Part shown: in pieces, positions 15,311 to 23,875 of the stretch
Layout: each line of letters begins with the position of its first letter
Numbering within the stretch: position 1 is the first letter of the stretch
Assembly: GCA_900100595.1 (NCBI GenBank)
Contig: FMUA01000022.1
Span: forward strand, 1 to 42,087
From: Ruminococcaceae bacterium P7
Lineage (GTDB): Bacteria; Bacillota; Clostridia; Oscillospirales; Acutalibacteraceae
Length of the DNA: 42,087 nt
Direction: 5' to 3'
Program-made: the position numbers and the translations under genes
The notes under the pieces: generated by a model
Database searches by the model: none
What the model was told of the DNA's origin: nothing
What the model saw: the letters and a program-made list of their open reading frames with translations, nothing else

Positions 15311-16294
15311 ATGGATATAGATTATTCGGTTATTATTAGGACAATTGGAAAAGCAAATGAAAAATATCAAAAGCTGCTGGATTCAATTGCCAACTTATCG
15401 CCGCAGCCTAAAGAAGTTATCGTTGTCTTACCCGAAGGGTATGAATTGCCTGAACAGCAATTAGGATGGGAAACCTTTTATTATTCAAAAAAAGGTATGG
15501 TTTCCCAAAGAATGTATGGTATTACGGTATGTAAGACTCAGTATGCATTAATATGCGATGACGATGTGAATTTTGAAAGTGACTTCGTACAGAAACTGCA
15601 CGAACCGCTTGAGCAGCGCATTGGTTCATTATCAATTGCTCCTCTTTACAGTTTTTTGCCGCCTAAAGGATTCAAGACTTTTATCGGAGCATTATTGGGA
15701 ACGGCTGCACCGACCGTTTTTCACAAAAACAATTATTGCACAATTTTAAGGGGAGCAGGGTATTCTTTTAATAGAAATTTAAAAGAAAACAGGAAGTATT
15801 ATTTTACACAGTCCGCAGCGTGGACGTGTTTCTATGCAAATATTGATGAACTGAAAAAAGTGCGTTTTGAAGATGAGAAATGGCTTGAAATGAATAATTA
15901 TGCAGCTATAGATGATACAGTGATGTTTTATAAGGCATATCTTATGGGATATAAAACCATTGTTGTAACAAATGCCTCGTATGAGCATGCAGATGCAAAA
16001 ACCTCTACGCGAAACAATCAGGAGGTTGTCAAGTTTTGTTCTGCCTTTAATATGGTTGTCTTTTGGCACAGATTTATTTATTTGAGTCAAAAGAATGCAA
16101 TAGGTAGATTTTCAGCCCGTATTTGCTTTGCTTATAAAAAAATGTGTACTATTCTTTACGAATGGATTTATTATATTCTAAAGAGGAATGATAAGCAATG
16201 TCTTGACTTGACAAAAAAAGGCATGAAGGATGCTTACGAATATATTGGCTCTAAAGAATATTCTTTGCTGCCTGATTATAGACTTAAACGGTGA
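15311..16294 (+). CDS. Divergent glycosyltransferase family 2 protein
   Basis: This 327-residue GT-A-like protein begins DYSVIIRTIGKANEKYQKLL and lacks the usual DDGS motif; EVIVVLPEG (35-43) stands in its place. Its metal-binding motif is CDDDV (82-86). QSAAWTCFYANIDEL and a later DDTVMFYKAYLMGY are typical of the divergent GT2 groups whose acceptor half has an ED/DD-type catalytic-base site. It is therefore probably an active transferase of unusual donor type. The ribosome site and spacer AAGGAAGATTTTTA are identical to those before the GT4 gene at 8091. Its end is two bases into the segment used as leader for the next GT2. Confidence 0.78.
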   Translation: MDIDYSVIIRTIGKANEKYQKLLDSIANLSPQPKEVIVVLPEGYELPEQQLGWETFYYSKKGMVSQRMYGITVCKTQYALICDDDVNFESDFVQKLHEPLEQRIGSLSIAPLYSFLPPKGFKTFIGALLGTAAPTVFHKNNYCTILRGAGYSFNRNLKENRKYYFTQSAAWTCFYANIDELKKVRFEDEKWLEMNNYAAIDDTVMFYKAYLMGYKTIVVTNASYEHADAKTSTRNNQEVVKFCSAFNMVVFWHRFIYLSQKNAIGRFSARICFAYKKMCTILYEWIYYILKRNDKQCLDLTKKGMKDAYEYIGSKEYSLLPDYRLKR

Positions 16295-16298
16295 AAGC

Positions 16299-17258
16299 AT
16301 GAAACTATCAATTGTTGTTCCTGTATATAATGTCGAAACAACTTTGGAAAACTGTCTTGAAAGCATAGTTTCGCAAACATATCGGGACATTGAAATTATA
16401 ATAATCGATGACGGCTCATTTGACAAGAGTACCGGGATTAGTGATTCATATGCGAATAATTGTGAAAATGTTATTGTAATTCACCAGAGAAACAGCGGAG
16501 TTTCAGCAGCACGAAATAAAGGGCTTAGTTGTGTAACCGGTGATTTTATTACCTTTGTTGACAGCGATGATACAATTGATATAGATATGTATGAAGTATT
16601 GATTTCGAGTTTTGAAGCAGATACGGATGTTGTGCATTGCAGCTATAAAAGAATAGAGAATGGTGAAACCAAAAATGTTGGCGGCAGCGGTGAAATATTG
16701 ATACAAAACCGCGAGGAAGCCATAGAGTATTTTTTGCTTGGCAAGCGGTTTACCGGAAGTCTTTGGAATAAAATAGTCAGAAAATCCATAATTGAGTTTA
16801 TTAGATTTAACGAGACATTAGTTAATAACGAGGATTTTTTATTTTTCTTTCAAATACTGAATAATGCGCAAACAATGAAGTTTATTGATATCTGTAAATA
16901 TAATTATATTGTAAGGCAGGAATCTGCTACCAATACTCTTAATGAGGTAAAAAAATTAAAGGATTCTATATACGTATGCCAATATATGTATGCGCATTTA
17001 ACAAATCAACATTTAAAACAAATTGCTTTCAATCGATTGGTTTCAACAGAATCGTTTTTGTATCAAAGTCTATTACAACACAAATCGAGTGAAAAAGAAG
17101 TTGTTCGGAAGCACCTTAAGGAGTATGGGAAACAATCTGAACAATTAAATAAGCGTAATAAAACAATACTTTTCGGATTATTGTATATGCCTCATCTATA
17201 TTGTACAGTACATAATATCTATGGAATGCTCCGAAAACCGAATTGGGATGTGAATTAA
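16299..17258 (+). CDS. Glycosyltransferase family 2
   Basis: This 319-residue GT-A protein has SIVVPVYNVETTL at the start, IIDDGSFDKS (36-45) and VDSDDT (87-92). The ATG at 16299 is chosen because it gives the family N-terminus and has GGTGA upstream; an upstream in-frame start at 16230 would overlap the previous gene by 65 bases and add an unrelated 23-residue extension. The gene is AT-rich. Its TAA shares a base with the next ATG (TAATG at 17256-17260), so translation is coupled. Substrate unknown. Confidence 0.91.
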   Translation: MKLSIVVPVYNVETTLENCLESIVSQTYRDIEIIIIDDGSFDKSTGISDSYANNCENVIVIHQRNSGVSAARNKGLSCVTGDFITFVDSDDTIDIDMYEVLISSFEADTDVVHCSYKRIENGETKNVGGSGEILIQNREEAIEYFLLGKRFTGSLWNKIVRKSIIEFIRFNETLVNNEDFLFFFQILNNAQTMKFIDICKYNYIVRQESATNTLNEVKKLKDSIYVCQYMYAHLTNQHLKQIAFNRLVSTESFLYQSLLQHKSSEKEVVRKHLKEYGKQSEQLNKRNKTILFGLLYMPHLYCTVHNIYGMLRKPNWDVN

Positions 17259-18232
17259 TGCAGCAGTTCATCAGCGTTATTGTTCCTGTTTATCAAGTGG
17301 ATACCTACTTAGACAGATGTATCGAAAGCTTGCTTTGCCAGACATATCACAACTTGGAAATTATTTTGGTGGATGACGGCTCCTGTGATAAATGTGCTCG
17401 TATTTGTGATGCTTGGGTCAAAAAAGACGACCGCATCAGGGCGATTCATAAAAAAAACGGTGGTTTGTCAGACGCGCGTAATGCCGGGATGCCTTTTGCA
17501 ACCGGAAAGTATATCAGTTTTATTGATAGCGACGATGTCGTTACACCGGATTATTTCGAGGTTATGCTGCATACCCTGCTGGCAGAAAAAAGCGATATCA
17601 TAGAATGCAGTGTCGTTAAGTTTTATGAGGACAATCATTTCGATACGTTTCAGGATGATTTATCGGTGACGAGTTATTCTGCTGTCGACGGTTTGTCCGG
17701 CTTGATAAATGAGAATCCGTTCCATCAGCATGTATGGAATAAACTATATAAAGCAGAACTTGTTTTGGATGTTCCTTTTCCGTTTGGGAAACTGAATGAA
17801 GATGAGTTTTGGACTTATCAGATATTCGGCAGAGCCAAACGGGTAACGAAAATCAACAAAACGATGTATCACTATTTCCAGCGTGGGAACAGCATTATGG
17901 GCGAAAGTTTCAACCTTCGCCGGTTGGACGCGTTGGAAGGTAAGTATAACAGACAACAATATATTGAGAAATACTATCCTACATTAGCTTCTCAGGCAAG
18001 AATAAATTTGTTTTCTTCCTGTGTTTTTTCAGGACAATCTTTGCTCAAGTATTTGAAAAATCCGGAAAAAGAACAAGCAGTTTCCAGAATCAATCAGCAT
18101 GTAAAAGAATGTAAGCTCAGCAGAGATGAGTTGCGCTCCATTCGCGGGAAAAACAGGTTTTGGTATTCCTTTGCAGACAAAAGCTTTTGGCTGTGCTGTA
18201 AGGTCAGAAGCGTGACAGGGATAGGGTTTTAA
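17258..18232 (+). CDS. Glycosyltransferase family 2
   Basis: This 324-residue GT-A transferase carries SVIVPVYQVDTYL, VDDGSCDKC (38-46), KKNGGLSDARNAGM (65-78) and DSDDVV (90-95). A conserved VWNKLYKAEL block and NEDEFW in the second half correspond to the acceptor-side region of EpsJ-like enzymes, with NEDE holding the probable catalytic base. I use ATG 17258, overlapping the previous stop, since the in-frame upstream start (17243) lies inside the previous gene. GGGATG acts as ribosome site. The donor is unknown. Confidence 0.91.
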   Translation: MQQFISVIVPVYQVDTYLDRCIESLLCQTYHNLEIILVDDGSCDKCARICDAWVKKDDRIRAIHKKNGGLSDARNAGMPFATGKYISFIDSDDVVTPDYFEVMLHTLLAEKSDIIECSVVKFYEDNHFDTFQDDLSVTSYSAVDGLSGLINENPFHQHVWNKLYKAELVLDVPFPFGKLNEDEFWTYQIFGRAKRVTKINKTMYHYFQRGNSIMGESFNLRRLDALEGKYNRQQYIEKYYPTLASQARINLFSSCVFSGQSLLKYLKNPEKEQAVSRINQHVKECKLSRDELRSIRGKNRFWYSFADKSFWLCCKVRSVTGIGF

Positions 18233-18255
18233 TAGGGTAATATTGGGAGAGTAAT

Positions 18256-18999
18256 ATGGCGATACCCAAAATCATACATTATTGCTGGTTTGGAGACGGT
18301 CAGATACCGAAAGAGAATCAGGCGTATATAGATGAATGGAAGACGGTTTGTCCGAATTACAAAATAATTAAATGGGATGAGAGTAATTATGATATAAATA
18401 AGATTGCTTTTATGCGTGAAGCGGCCGCAGCAAAGAATTGGGCGTTTATTGCAGATTATGCAAGATTTGATGTAATCAATACTTATGGCGGTATTTACCT
18501 CGATGTAGATGTACAACTGCTTAAGGACTATGAGCATCTGATTGACAATCAATCTTTTTGGGGGATAGAGAAAGATTTTAATCGACAGCTATATGTCGCG
18601 CCGGGATTAGGCTTTGGCTCTGTACCAAACAACCCCATCTTGATTGATTTGCTTAAATTATATAAAGAAATGCATTTTGATAAAGACAATGTGGTCGCAA
18701 GTCCGATTTTATACCGGAGTTTTTTTGAAATGCGCGGTTTTATACAAAAGGATAAAATTCAAATCATTGATGGTGGTGTTATTTATCCAACAGAATATTT
18801 TGACACGATGAATTGTTTTGGAAAAATTAAAATTACTAAGAATTCTATTTCAACGCATCATTATTTGGGTTCATGGATTAACAATCCGGAAAACAGTGAG
18901 AATATGTTATTTAAGAAATGTGTTTATTATTTTGGCGAAAAGCCGGGTGAATATTTGTTTCAGATTATAAGGCGAATAAAATACAGAGGAAAGCGTTAG
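18256..18999 (+). CDS. Glycosyltransferase family 32 (Och1-like, DXD-type)
   Basis: This 247-residue enzyme begins IPKIIHYCWFGDGQIP and has the family core ADYARFDVINTYGGIYLDVD (66-85), with DVD at 83-85 binding the metal-nucleotide sugar. This pattern defines the GT32/capsular polysaccharide synthesis group. These retaining enzymes often add alpha-linked hexoses. THHYLGSW near residue 213 is the typical terminal His-Trp block. The ribosome site is GGGAGAG. It precedes a GT2 by one base. The family call is secure; the specific sugar is not. Confidence 0.92.
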   Translation: MAIPKIIHYCWFGDGQIPKENQAYIDEWKTVCPNYKIIKWDESNYDINKIAFMREAAAAKNWAFIADYARFDVINTYGGIYLDVDVQLLKDYEHLIDNQSFWGIEKDFNRQLYVAPGLGFGSVPNNPILIDLLKLYKEMHFDKDNVVASPILYRSFFEMRGFIQKDKIQIIDGGVIYPTEYFDTMNCFGKIKITKNSISTHHYLGSWINNPENSENMLFKKCVYYFGEKPGEYLFQIIRRIKYRGKR

Positions 19000-19000
19000 T

Positions 19001-19894
19001 ATGGAGAAATATATAACGGTTTTTACGCCGACGTATAATCGAGCTAATACCTTAGAATGTCTTTATCAATCACTTTGTAAACAGACTTCATACCAATTTG
19101 AATGGTTGGTTGTAGACGATGGTTCAACTGATAATACAGAAGAATTGATTAGACAATTACAGAAAAAATGCACGTTGTTCCCAATTCGATATTTCAAAAA
19201 AGAAAACGGCGGAAAACATACTGCGATTAACACAGGTGTCGAATTGGCAAAGGGATTTTTGTTTTTTATCGTGGATTCCGATGACTATTTAATGCCGGAT
19301 GCAATTGCAAGTATCCTTAAATGGGAACAATCTATTTCCGCAAATGATAGCTTTGCCGGCGTTTCCGGAAATCGCGGTTATTCTGCTAACCAATTAATCG
19401 GCGAGACTTTTGAGGGCGATTATATAGATGCAACTGCTCTGGAGCGTGAAAAGCTCCGTATATTTGGTGATAAAGCAGAGGTATATTATACAGATGTGAT
19501 AAAACGCTATCCTTTTCCTGTGTTTGAGAATGAACGGTTTTTAACCGAAAGTATTGTGTGGAACCGGATGGCAGAAGATGGCTATAAAATAAGATGGTTC
19601 AATAAGATTATCTATATCACAGAATATCGCGATGATGGTTTAACAAAACACTATGTTCAGCTTTTAGCAAATAATCCTCAAGGCTATGCTTTGGATGTAA
19701 AAGAACGAATACGGCAATTTCATTATTCTAAACAGCGCGTAGATTCCGAGTTTTTTAATTATCATATGACTGTGAAGAATACTATAGGATTTGCAGATCA
19801 AGCAAAATATCTGGGTATTAGTAAGCTTCGATTAGCAAACGCAATTTCTTGTTATTATTTTAGAGTATTAATTAGAAAGGTAACACCTAAATGA
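19001..19894 (+). CDS. Glycosyltransferase family 2 (FTPTYNR subtype)
   Basis: This 297-residue protein shares TVFTPTYNRA, the LVVDDGSTDNT spacing (37-47), KENGGKHTAINTGV (67-80) and VDSDDYL (91-97) with the protein at 12385. The two probably arose by duplication within the locus or from one family sampled twice. The NGGKH loop is often seen in GT2 enzymes with this FTPTYNR start. Its end overlaps the acetyltransferase start by four bases (ATGA), so the next protein may modify the sugar added here; that link is inference. Confidence 0.91.
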   Translation: MEKYITVFTPTYNRANTLECLYQSLCKQTSYQFEWLVVDDGSTDNTEELIRQLQKKCTLFPIRYFKKENGGKHTAINTGVELAKGFLFFIVDSDDYLMPDAIASILKWEQSISANDSFAGVSGNRGYSANQLIGETFEGDYIDATALEREKLRIFGDKAEVYYTDVIKRYPFPVFENERFLTESIVWNRMAEDGYKIRWFNKIIYITEYRDDGLTKHYVQLLANNPQGYALDVKERIRQFHYSKQRVDSEFFNYHMTVKNTIGFADQAKYLGISKLRLANAISCYYFRVLIRKVTPK

Positions 19895-20445
19895 TACAGA
19901 CAAAATCCGATTTGCAGCGTTATTTGCAAGAGGATAACGGTTACTTGCACAACGGTGATGAGAATTCCAGGAAAGCATATATGAAACGCGCCAAAGACGC
20001 GGAGTATTATATAGGGGAGTTTTTAGTCTATTTACGGAAAGAAGAGTATTATCGAAACTGCGGCAGTTCACTGTTGGGTAAGTTCTGTGCTTTGTATTAT
20101 GAACGCAAGAAAAACCGATTAGGCAATCAACTCGGTTTTTATATAGATACCAATTGCTTTGAGGAAGGATTAACCATCTTTCATCATGGCAGTATTATAG
20201 TAAATCCGAATTCGAGAATCGGAAAAAATTGCAAGCTGCATGGCAATAACTGCATCGGAAACAGCGGTAACAGCGAGGCGTGTCCTGTGATTGGTAATAA
20301 TGTCGATATTGGCTTTGGCGCGGTTGTTATCGGAAACGTTCAGATAGCCGATCATATTACCATAGGCGCCAATGCAGTAGTCAATAAATCGTTTACAGAA
20401 CCGGGAATTACAATTGCAGGTGTTCCGGCAAAACGGATTAAATAG
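19891..20445 (+). CDS. Left-handed beta-helix acyltransferase (serine-acetyltransferase-like)
   Basis: This 184-residue protein has an N-terminal helical part (1-75) and a C-terminal hexapeptide-repeat helix (about 85-180), with SRIGKNCKLHGNNCIGNSG, then PVIGNNVDIGFGAVVIGNVQ and ITIGANAVVNKSF. It ends in AGVPAKRIK, the usual end of the serine/maltose/galactoside acetyltransferase group. The likely reaction is transfer of an acetyl group from acetyl-CoA to a hydroxyl of a sugar in the repeat unit. The catalytic His is probably the one in KLHGNNC. It is shorter than true CysE and sits among GTs, so serine is an unlikely substrate. Confidence 0.85.
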   Translation: MIQTKSDLQRYLQEDNGYLHNGDENSRKAYMKRAKDAEYYIGEFLVYLRKEEYYRNCGSSLLGKFCALYYERKKNRLGNQLGFYIDTNCFEEGLTIFHHGSIIVNPNSRIGKNCKLHGNNCIGNSGNSEACPVIGNNVDIGFGAVVIGNVQIADHITIGANAVVNKSFTEPGITIAGVPAKRIK

Positions 20446-20465
20446 TATTGAGGGAGAGAAGTTCG

Positions 20466-21341
20466 TTGTCTGATATACAAAACAATTATCAAAAGTATCA
20501 TTCCCACATCTCGTCAAAGCATAGGTGGTTTGATTTAAAGCTGAAAGAGGTTTGGCAATACAAAGATTTAATATGGTTGTTTACCAAAAGATCTTTCGTG
20601 GTCACTTATAAGCAGACAATTTTAGGTCCTGCGTGGATAGTGCTAAATCCGATTATCACCAGTTTTATATATGCTTTTGTATTTGGCGGTATTGCCGGAA
20701 TGGGTACAGACGGAATTCCACAGATGGCATTTTATATGACAAGTACTGCGATTTGGACGTTTTTTTCAACGTGTCTGACAAATAATGCCACAACATTTAC
20801 ATCTAATGCAGCAGTTTTTGGAAAAGTTTATTTTCCGCGTTTGACAACACCGATTTCTAATGTATTGTCGACAATGATTCAGTTTTTGATTCAATTTGGT
20901 ATAGCGATGGCGTTTGTCATTTATTATGTTATTATTGGTCAGCTGTCACCTAATTGGTGGGCGTTTTCATTGATTCCTATAGTTTTGATACATCTCGGCA
21001 TGATGGGGATGGGATTGGGCATTATTATATCCAGTATGACGACAAAGTACAGAGATTTATCTGTATTGGTTGGATTCGGCGTTTCTCTTTGGATGTATGC
21101 TACGCCTATCGTATATCCATTGTCGCAATTGGACTCACAATTCAACAACAATGTGTTAAAAATGATTATTATGATTAACCCCGTTACTATGCCTGTTGAA
21201 GTGTTGCGATATGCTGTTTTGGGCAAAGGTACAATTGATCCTTTCTTTTTAACAACATCGTGGATATTTACTATTTTAGTGATTGTATTCGGAATCATGG
21301 TATTCAACAAAGTCGAGAGAACCTTTATGGATACTGTGTGA
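20466..21341 (+). CDS. ABC-2 type polysaccharide export permease (Wzm/TagG-like)
   Basis: This 291-residue inner-membrane permease has six hydrophobic segments. It begins with a cytoplasmic helix ending WQYKDLIWLFTKRSFVVTYK and continues QTILGPAWIVLNPII, the signature of the Wzm/TagG/RfbA group. With the next protein it would export lipid-linked polysaccharide or wall polymer across the membrane. I choose TTG 20466 because AGGGAG lies 9 bases upstream; the TTG at 20448 precedes that ribosome site and is unlikely. The two genes are 10 bases apart. No odd features. Confidence 0.92.
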   Translation: MSDIQNNYQKYHSHISSKHRWFDLKLKEVWQYKDLIWLFTKRSFVVTYKQTILGPAWIVLNPIITSFIYAFVFGGIAGMGTDGIPQMAFYMTSTAIWTFFSTCLTNNATTFTSNAAVFGKVYFPRLTTPISNVLSTMIQFLIQFGIAMAFVIYYVIIGQLSPNWWAFSLIPIVLIHLGMMGMGLGIIISSMTTKYRDLSVLVGFGVSLWMYATPIVYPLSQLDSQFNNNVLKMIIMINPVTMPVEVLRYAVLGKGTIDPFFLTTSWIFTILVIVFGIMVFNKVERTFMDTV

Positions 21342-21351
21342 TGGAGGAAAA

Positions 21352-22650
21352 ATGGCAGAAATAAACGAAAACAGACCTGTTGCTATACAGGTATCCGGAG
21401 TAAAAAAGATGTACCGCCTTGGTCAAATTGGCGGAGGTACCTTACAAGCAGACTTGCAGAGTTGGTTTGCTCGTGTGCGAGGCAAAGAGGATCCTAATAC
21501 AAAAATAGGTGAAGGTGAACGTATAAAAGGACAAACTTTCATGGCGCTTAACGGCATTGATTTGACTATCTATCAGGGAGAGGCCGTCGGAATCATCGGC
21601 AGTAACGGTGCCGGAAAGAGTACGCTGCTAAAGCTTTTATCAAAAGTAACCGCACCCACAGAGGGGGAAATTGATATCTACGGTCGTATCGCATCCATGT
21701 TAGAGGTGGGAACCGGTTTCAACGGAGAACTGACAGGTCGCGAAAACGTTTATATGAACGGCGCTATTCTCGGTATGACCAAACAGGAAATCGATGCAAA
21801 AATGGAGCAGATTATAGACTTCTCCGAGGTGAGGGATTTTATTGATACTCCCGTTAAGCGTTACTCAAGCGGTATGTTTGTTAAGCTTGCGTTCTCGGTT
21901 GCAGCACATCTTGACTCTGAAATTATGATTATGGATGAGGTGCTGGCAGTTGGCGATATGGCGTTTCAAAAAAAGTGTCTTGATAAAATGAAAGAGGCAG
22001 CAGATCGGGACGGTAGAACAGTTTTATATGTTTCTCATAACATGAATACGATTCGTCAGCTTTGCGATAGATGTATCGTGTTGAATCAGGGAAAGGTCGT
22101 TTTTGAGGGGATGGTAGATGAAGCAATTGAAATGTACATGGGATTGCGTTCAGAATCACCGGAAATCGTATCATTTGAGAATCTTAAACGACAACGTAAA
22201 GATTTGGTAGATGGAATCAAAATTTCTGAAATTCGGATATTAAATCATGATATCTGGAAAATAAAAGTTGGTGAAAAACTGCAGTTTATGCTTACCGTAA
22301 AAGCAAACAAAGTTTTGCAAAATATAGGTTATCGTTCGCGTGTAGTTACAGTGGATGGCAATTCGGTGTCCGTCTTGTTAGCACCAAGATTAATTACATG
22401 CCAAGCAGGTGATGTAATAAGTATTCCTTTAGAAGCGGATTTGTCCGAGCTTGTCCCCGGGAGATATATGTTAACTCCGGTATTGTATGGTGCAAATGAG
22501 TATGGTGGTTGGCACTTCTATGACCATATTGATGCGGCAATCGTACTTGAGATTGAAACTCAGGAAGGATTTAACGAGAATATGCCTTGGGAACAACGTT
22601 GGTGGGGAAGTGTCAAATTACCTGAATTAGTTGATTTAAGAAAGCAATAA
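21352..22650 (+). CDS. ABC exporter ATPase with Wzt-type C-terminal domain
   Basis: This 432-residue ATPase powers the preceding permease. The Walker A is GSNGAGKST (83-91), the signature YSSGM (171-175) and the Walker B IMIMDEVLAVGD (191-202), followed by the switch His in VSHNM. Residues from about 270 form a separate beta-rich domain (KISEIRILN, VSIPLEADLSELVPGRYML-like strands) like the Wzt carbohydrate-binding domain, which in O9a-type systems recognises the finished chain end. That domain suggests the exported chain carries a terminal cap. The start is ATG 21352 with GGAGG upstream. An upstream in-frame start would overlap the permease. Confidence 0.93.
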   Translation: MAEINENRPVAIQVSGVKKMYRLGQIGGGTLQADLQSWFARVRGKEDPNTKIGEGERIKGQTFMALNGIDLTIYQGEAVGIIGSNGAGKSTLLKLLSKVTAPTEGEIDIYGRIASMLEVGTGFNGELTGRENVYMNGAILGMTKQEIDAKMEQIIDFSEVRDFIDTPVKRYSSGMFVKLAFSVAAHLDSEIMIMDEVLAVGDMAFQKKCLDKMKEAADRDGRTVLYVSHNMNTIRQLCDRCIVLNQGKVVFEGMVDEAIEMYMGLRSESPEIVSFENLKRQRKDLVDGIKISEIRILNHDIWKIKVGEKLQFMLTVKANKVLQNIGYRSRVVTVDGNSVSVLLAPRLITCQAGDVISIPLEADLSELVPGRYMLTPVLYGANEYGGWHFYDHIDAAIVLEIETQEGFNENMPWEQRWWGSVKLPELVDLRKQ

Positions 22651-22651
22651 T

Positions 22652-23875
22652 ATGAGTATTTGTGACTTAGATAAATGTACAGGCTGTGCAGCTTGTGTGA
22701 ATGTGTGCAATCGTCAAGCAATTACAATGATGGAAAACAATCAAGGATTCTTATATCCCAATGTAAATAAGACGAAATGCGTTAATTGTAATTTATGCAA
22801 ACAAGTATGTCCGGTTAATTATCCAACCAAACCAAATGATTATTTGCTTGTTTGTGCGGCTTTGGTAAAAAATGATGCAGAACGAGCCAAAAGCACATCA
22901 GGCGGAGTCTTTGCTTGTTTGGCTAAAAAAGTGATAAAAGCAGGGGGATATGTCTATGGTGCGATTGTTGATGAGAGTTTAGTCGTACGCCATGCAGAAG
23001 CGCATTCCATGGAAGAGCTTGAGTATCAGAAAAATTCTAAATATGTTCAAAGTGATATTGGATTATCATATCAACAGGCAAAAAAGCATCTGATTAATGG
23101 CGAACAAGTATTATTTTCCGGAACGCCTTGCCAGATTGCAGGCTTGCGAAACTATCTAAGAAGAGACTATCCTAATTTGTTGACTGTTGATATTCTATGT
23201 CACGGAGTACCTTCTCCCGGATTATTTAGAAAGTATGTAAAGAGCGAAGAAGAAATTGCCGGGACTAAAATGCAGAATATACTTTTCCGATCCAAAGCAG
23301 TTGGCTGGAAAAAGCTTTTTTGTGTGCGTATATTTGAGAATGACGCAGAAGCTGATTGGGGAGACACTTTCGTACCGGGATTCCTGAAAAATTATTATTT
23401 GCGTGAAAGCTGTTATTCCTGTACATATACAACTGTAAAGCGACAAGGAGATATCACGATAGGGGATTATTGGGGTTATCAAGAATCAGCACCTGATTTT
23501 ATTGAGGACGATGACAAAGGTATTTCTTTAGTTATAATTAATAGCGAAAAAGGGCAGAATGCCTTTGAGAATATCCGTAAAGAAATAGCATTTGCTACTC
23601 GTACTATGGATGATGCAAAACGTGGGAATCCTGTACTGTATAAGCCGTGTGAAAAACCGGAGGAGTATTCCTCTTTTTGGAATGATGTCGAGAGTTTGAA
23701 CTGGAGAGAATTGGCTGAAAAGTATTTGCAACCTCAGGACAAGACAGACTGGATGAGTGAGGAACTAAGAAAGTATTATGATATCCCATTTGTGAAAAGA
23801 CATCGAAGACATAAAATGCGCGTTAACGTTAGCAGGATGTATCATAAAATCAAACATATTGGTGAAAAAAAATGA
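22652..23875 (+). CDS. FrhB-like Fe-S flavoprotein-family protein (F420 hydrogenase beta-subunit family)
   Basis: This 407-residue protein starts with two classical [4Fe-4S] ferredoxin motifs, Cys9/12/15/19 and Cys43/46/49/53. The FrhB N- and C-terminal domains follow: KSTSGGVFACLAKK, FSGTPCQIAGLRNYL, DILCHGVPSP and ITIGDYWG. FrhB proteins transfer electrons using flavin; no F420 use is implied in this organism. The gene overlaps the pyruvyl-transferase-family gene by four bases, a pairing found in other polysaccharide loci. The redox partner and the group it reduces are unknown. It has no signal peptide or membrane helix. Confidence 0.88.
   Translation: MSICDLDKCTGCAACVNVCNRQAITMMENNQGFLYPNVNKTKCVNCNLCKQVCPVNYPTKPNDYLLVCAALVKNDAERAKSTSGGVFACLAKKVIKAGGYVYGAIVDESLVVRHAEAHSMEELEYQKNSKYVQSDIGLSYQQAKKHLINGEQVLFSGTPCQIAGLRNYLRRDYPNLLTVDILCHGVPSPGLFRKYVKSEEEIAGTKMQNILFRSKAVGWKKLFCVRIFENDAEADWGDTFVPGFLKNYYLRESCYSCTYTTVKRQGDITIGDYWGYQESAPDFIEDDDKGISLVIINSEKGQNAFENIRKEIAFATRTMDDAKRGNPVLYKPCEKPEEYSSFWNDVESLNWRELAEKYLQPQDKTDWMSEELRKYYDIPFVKRHRRHKMRVNVSRMYHKIKHIGEKK

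Noticed and set aside
16230..16298. Longer N-terminus for the GT2 at 16299
   Set aside because: The extension overlaps the previous gene and puts an unrelated segment ahead of the typical GT2 start; GGTGA correctly precedes ATG 16299.
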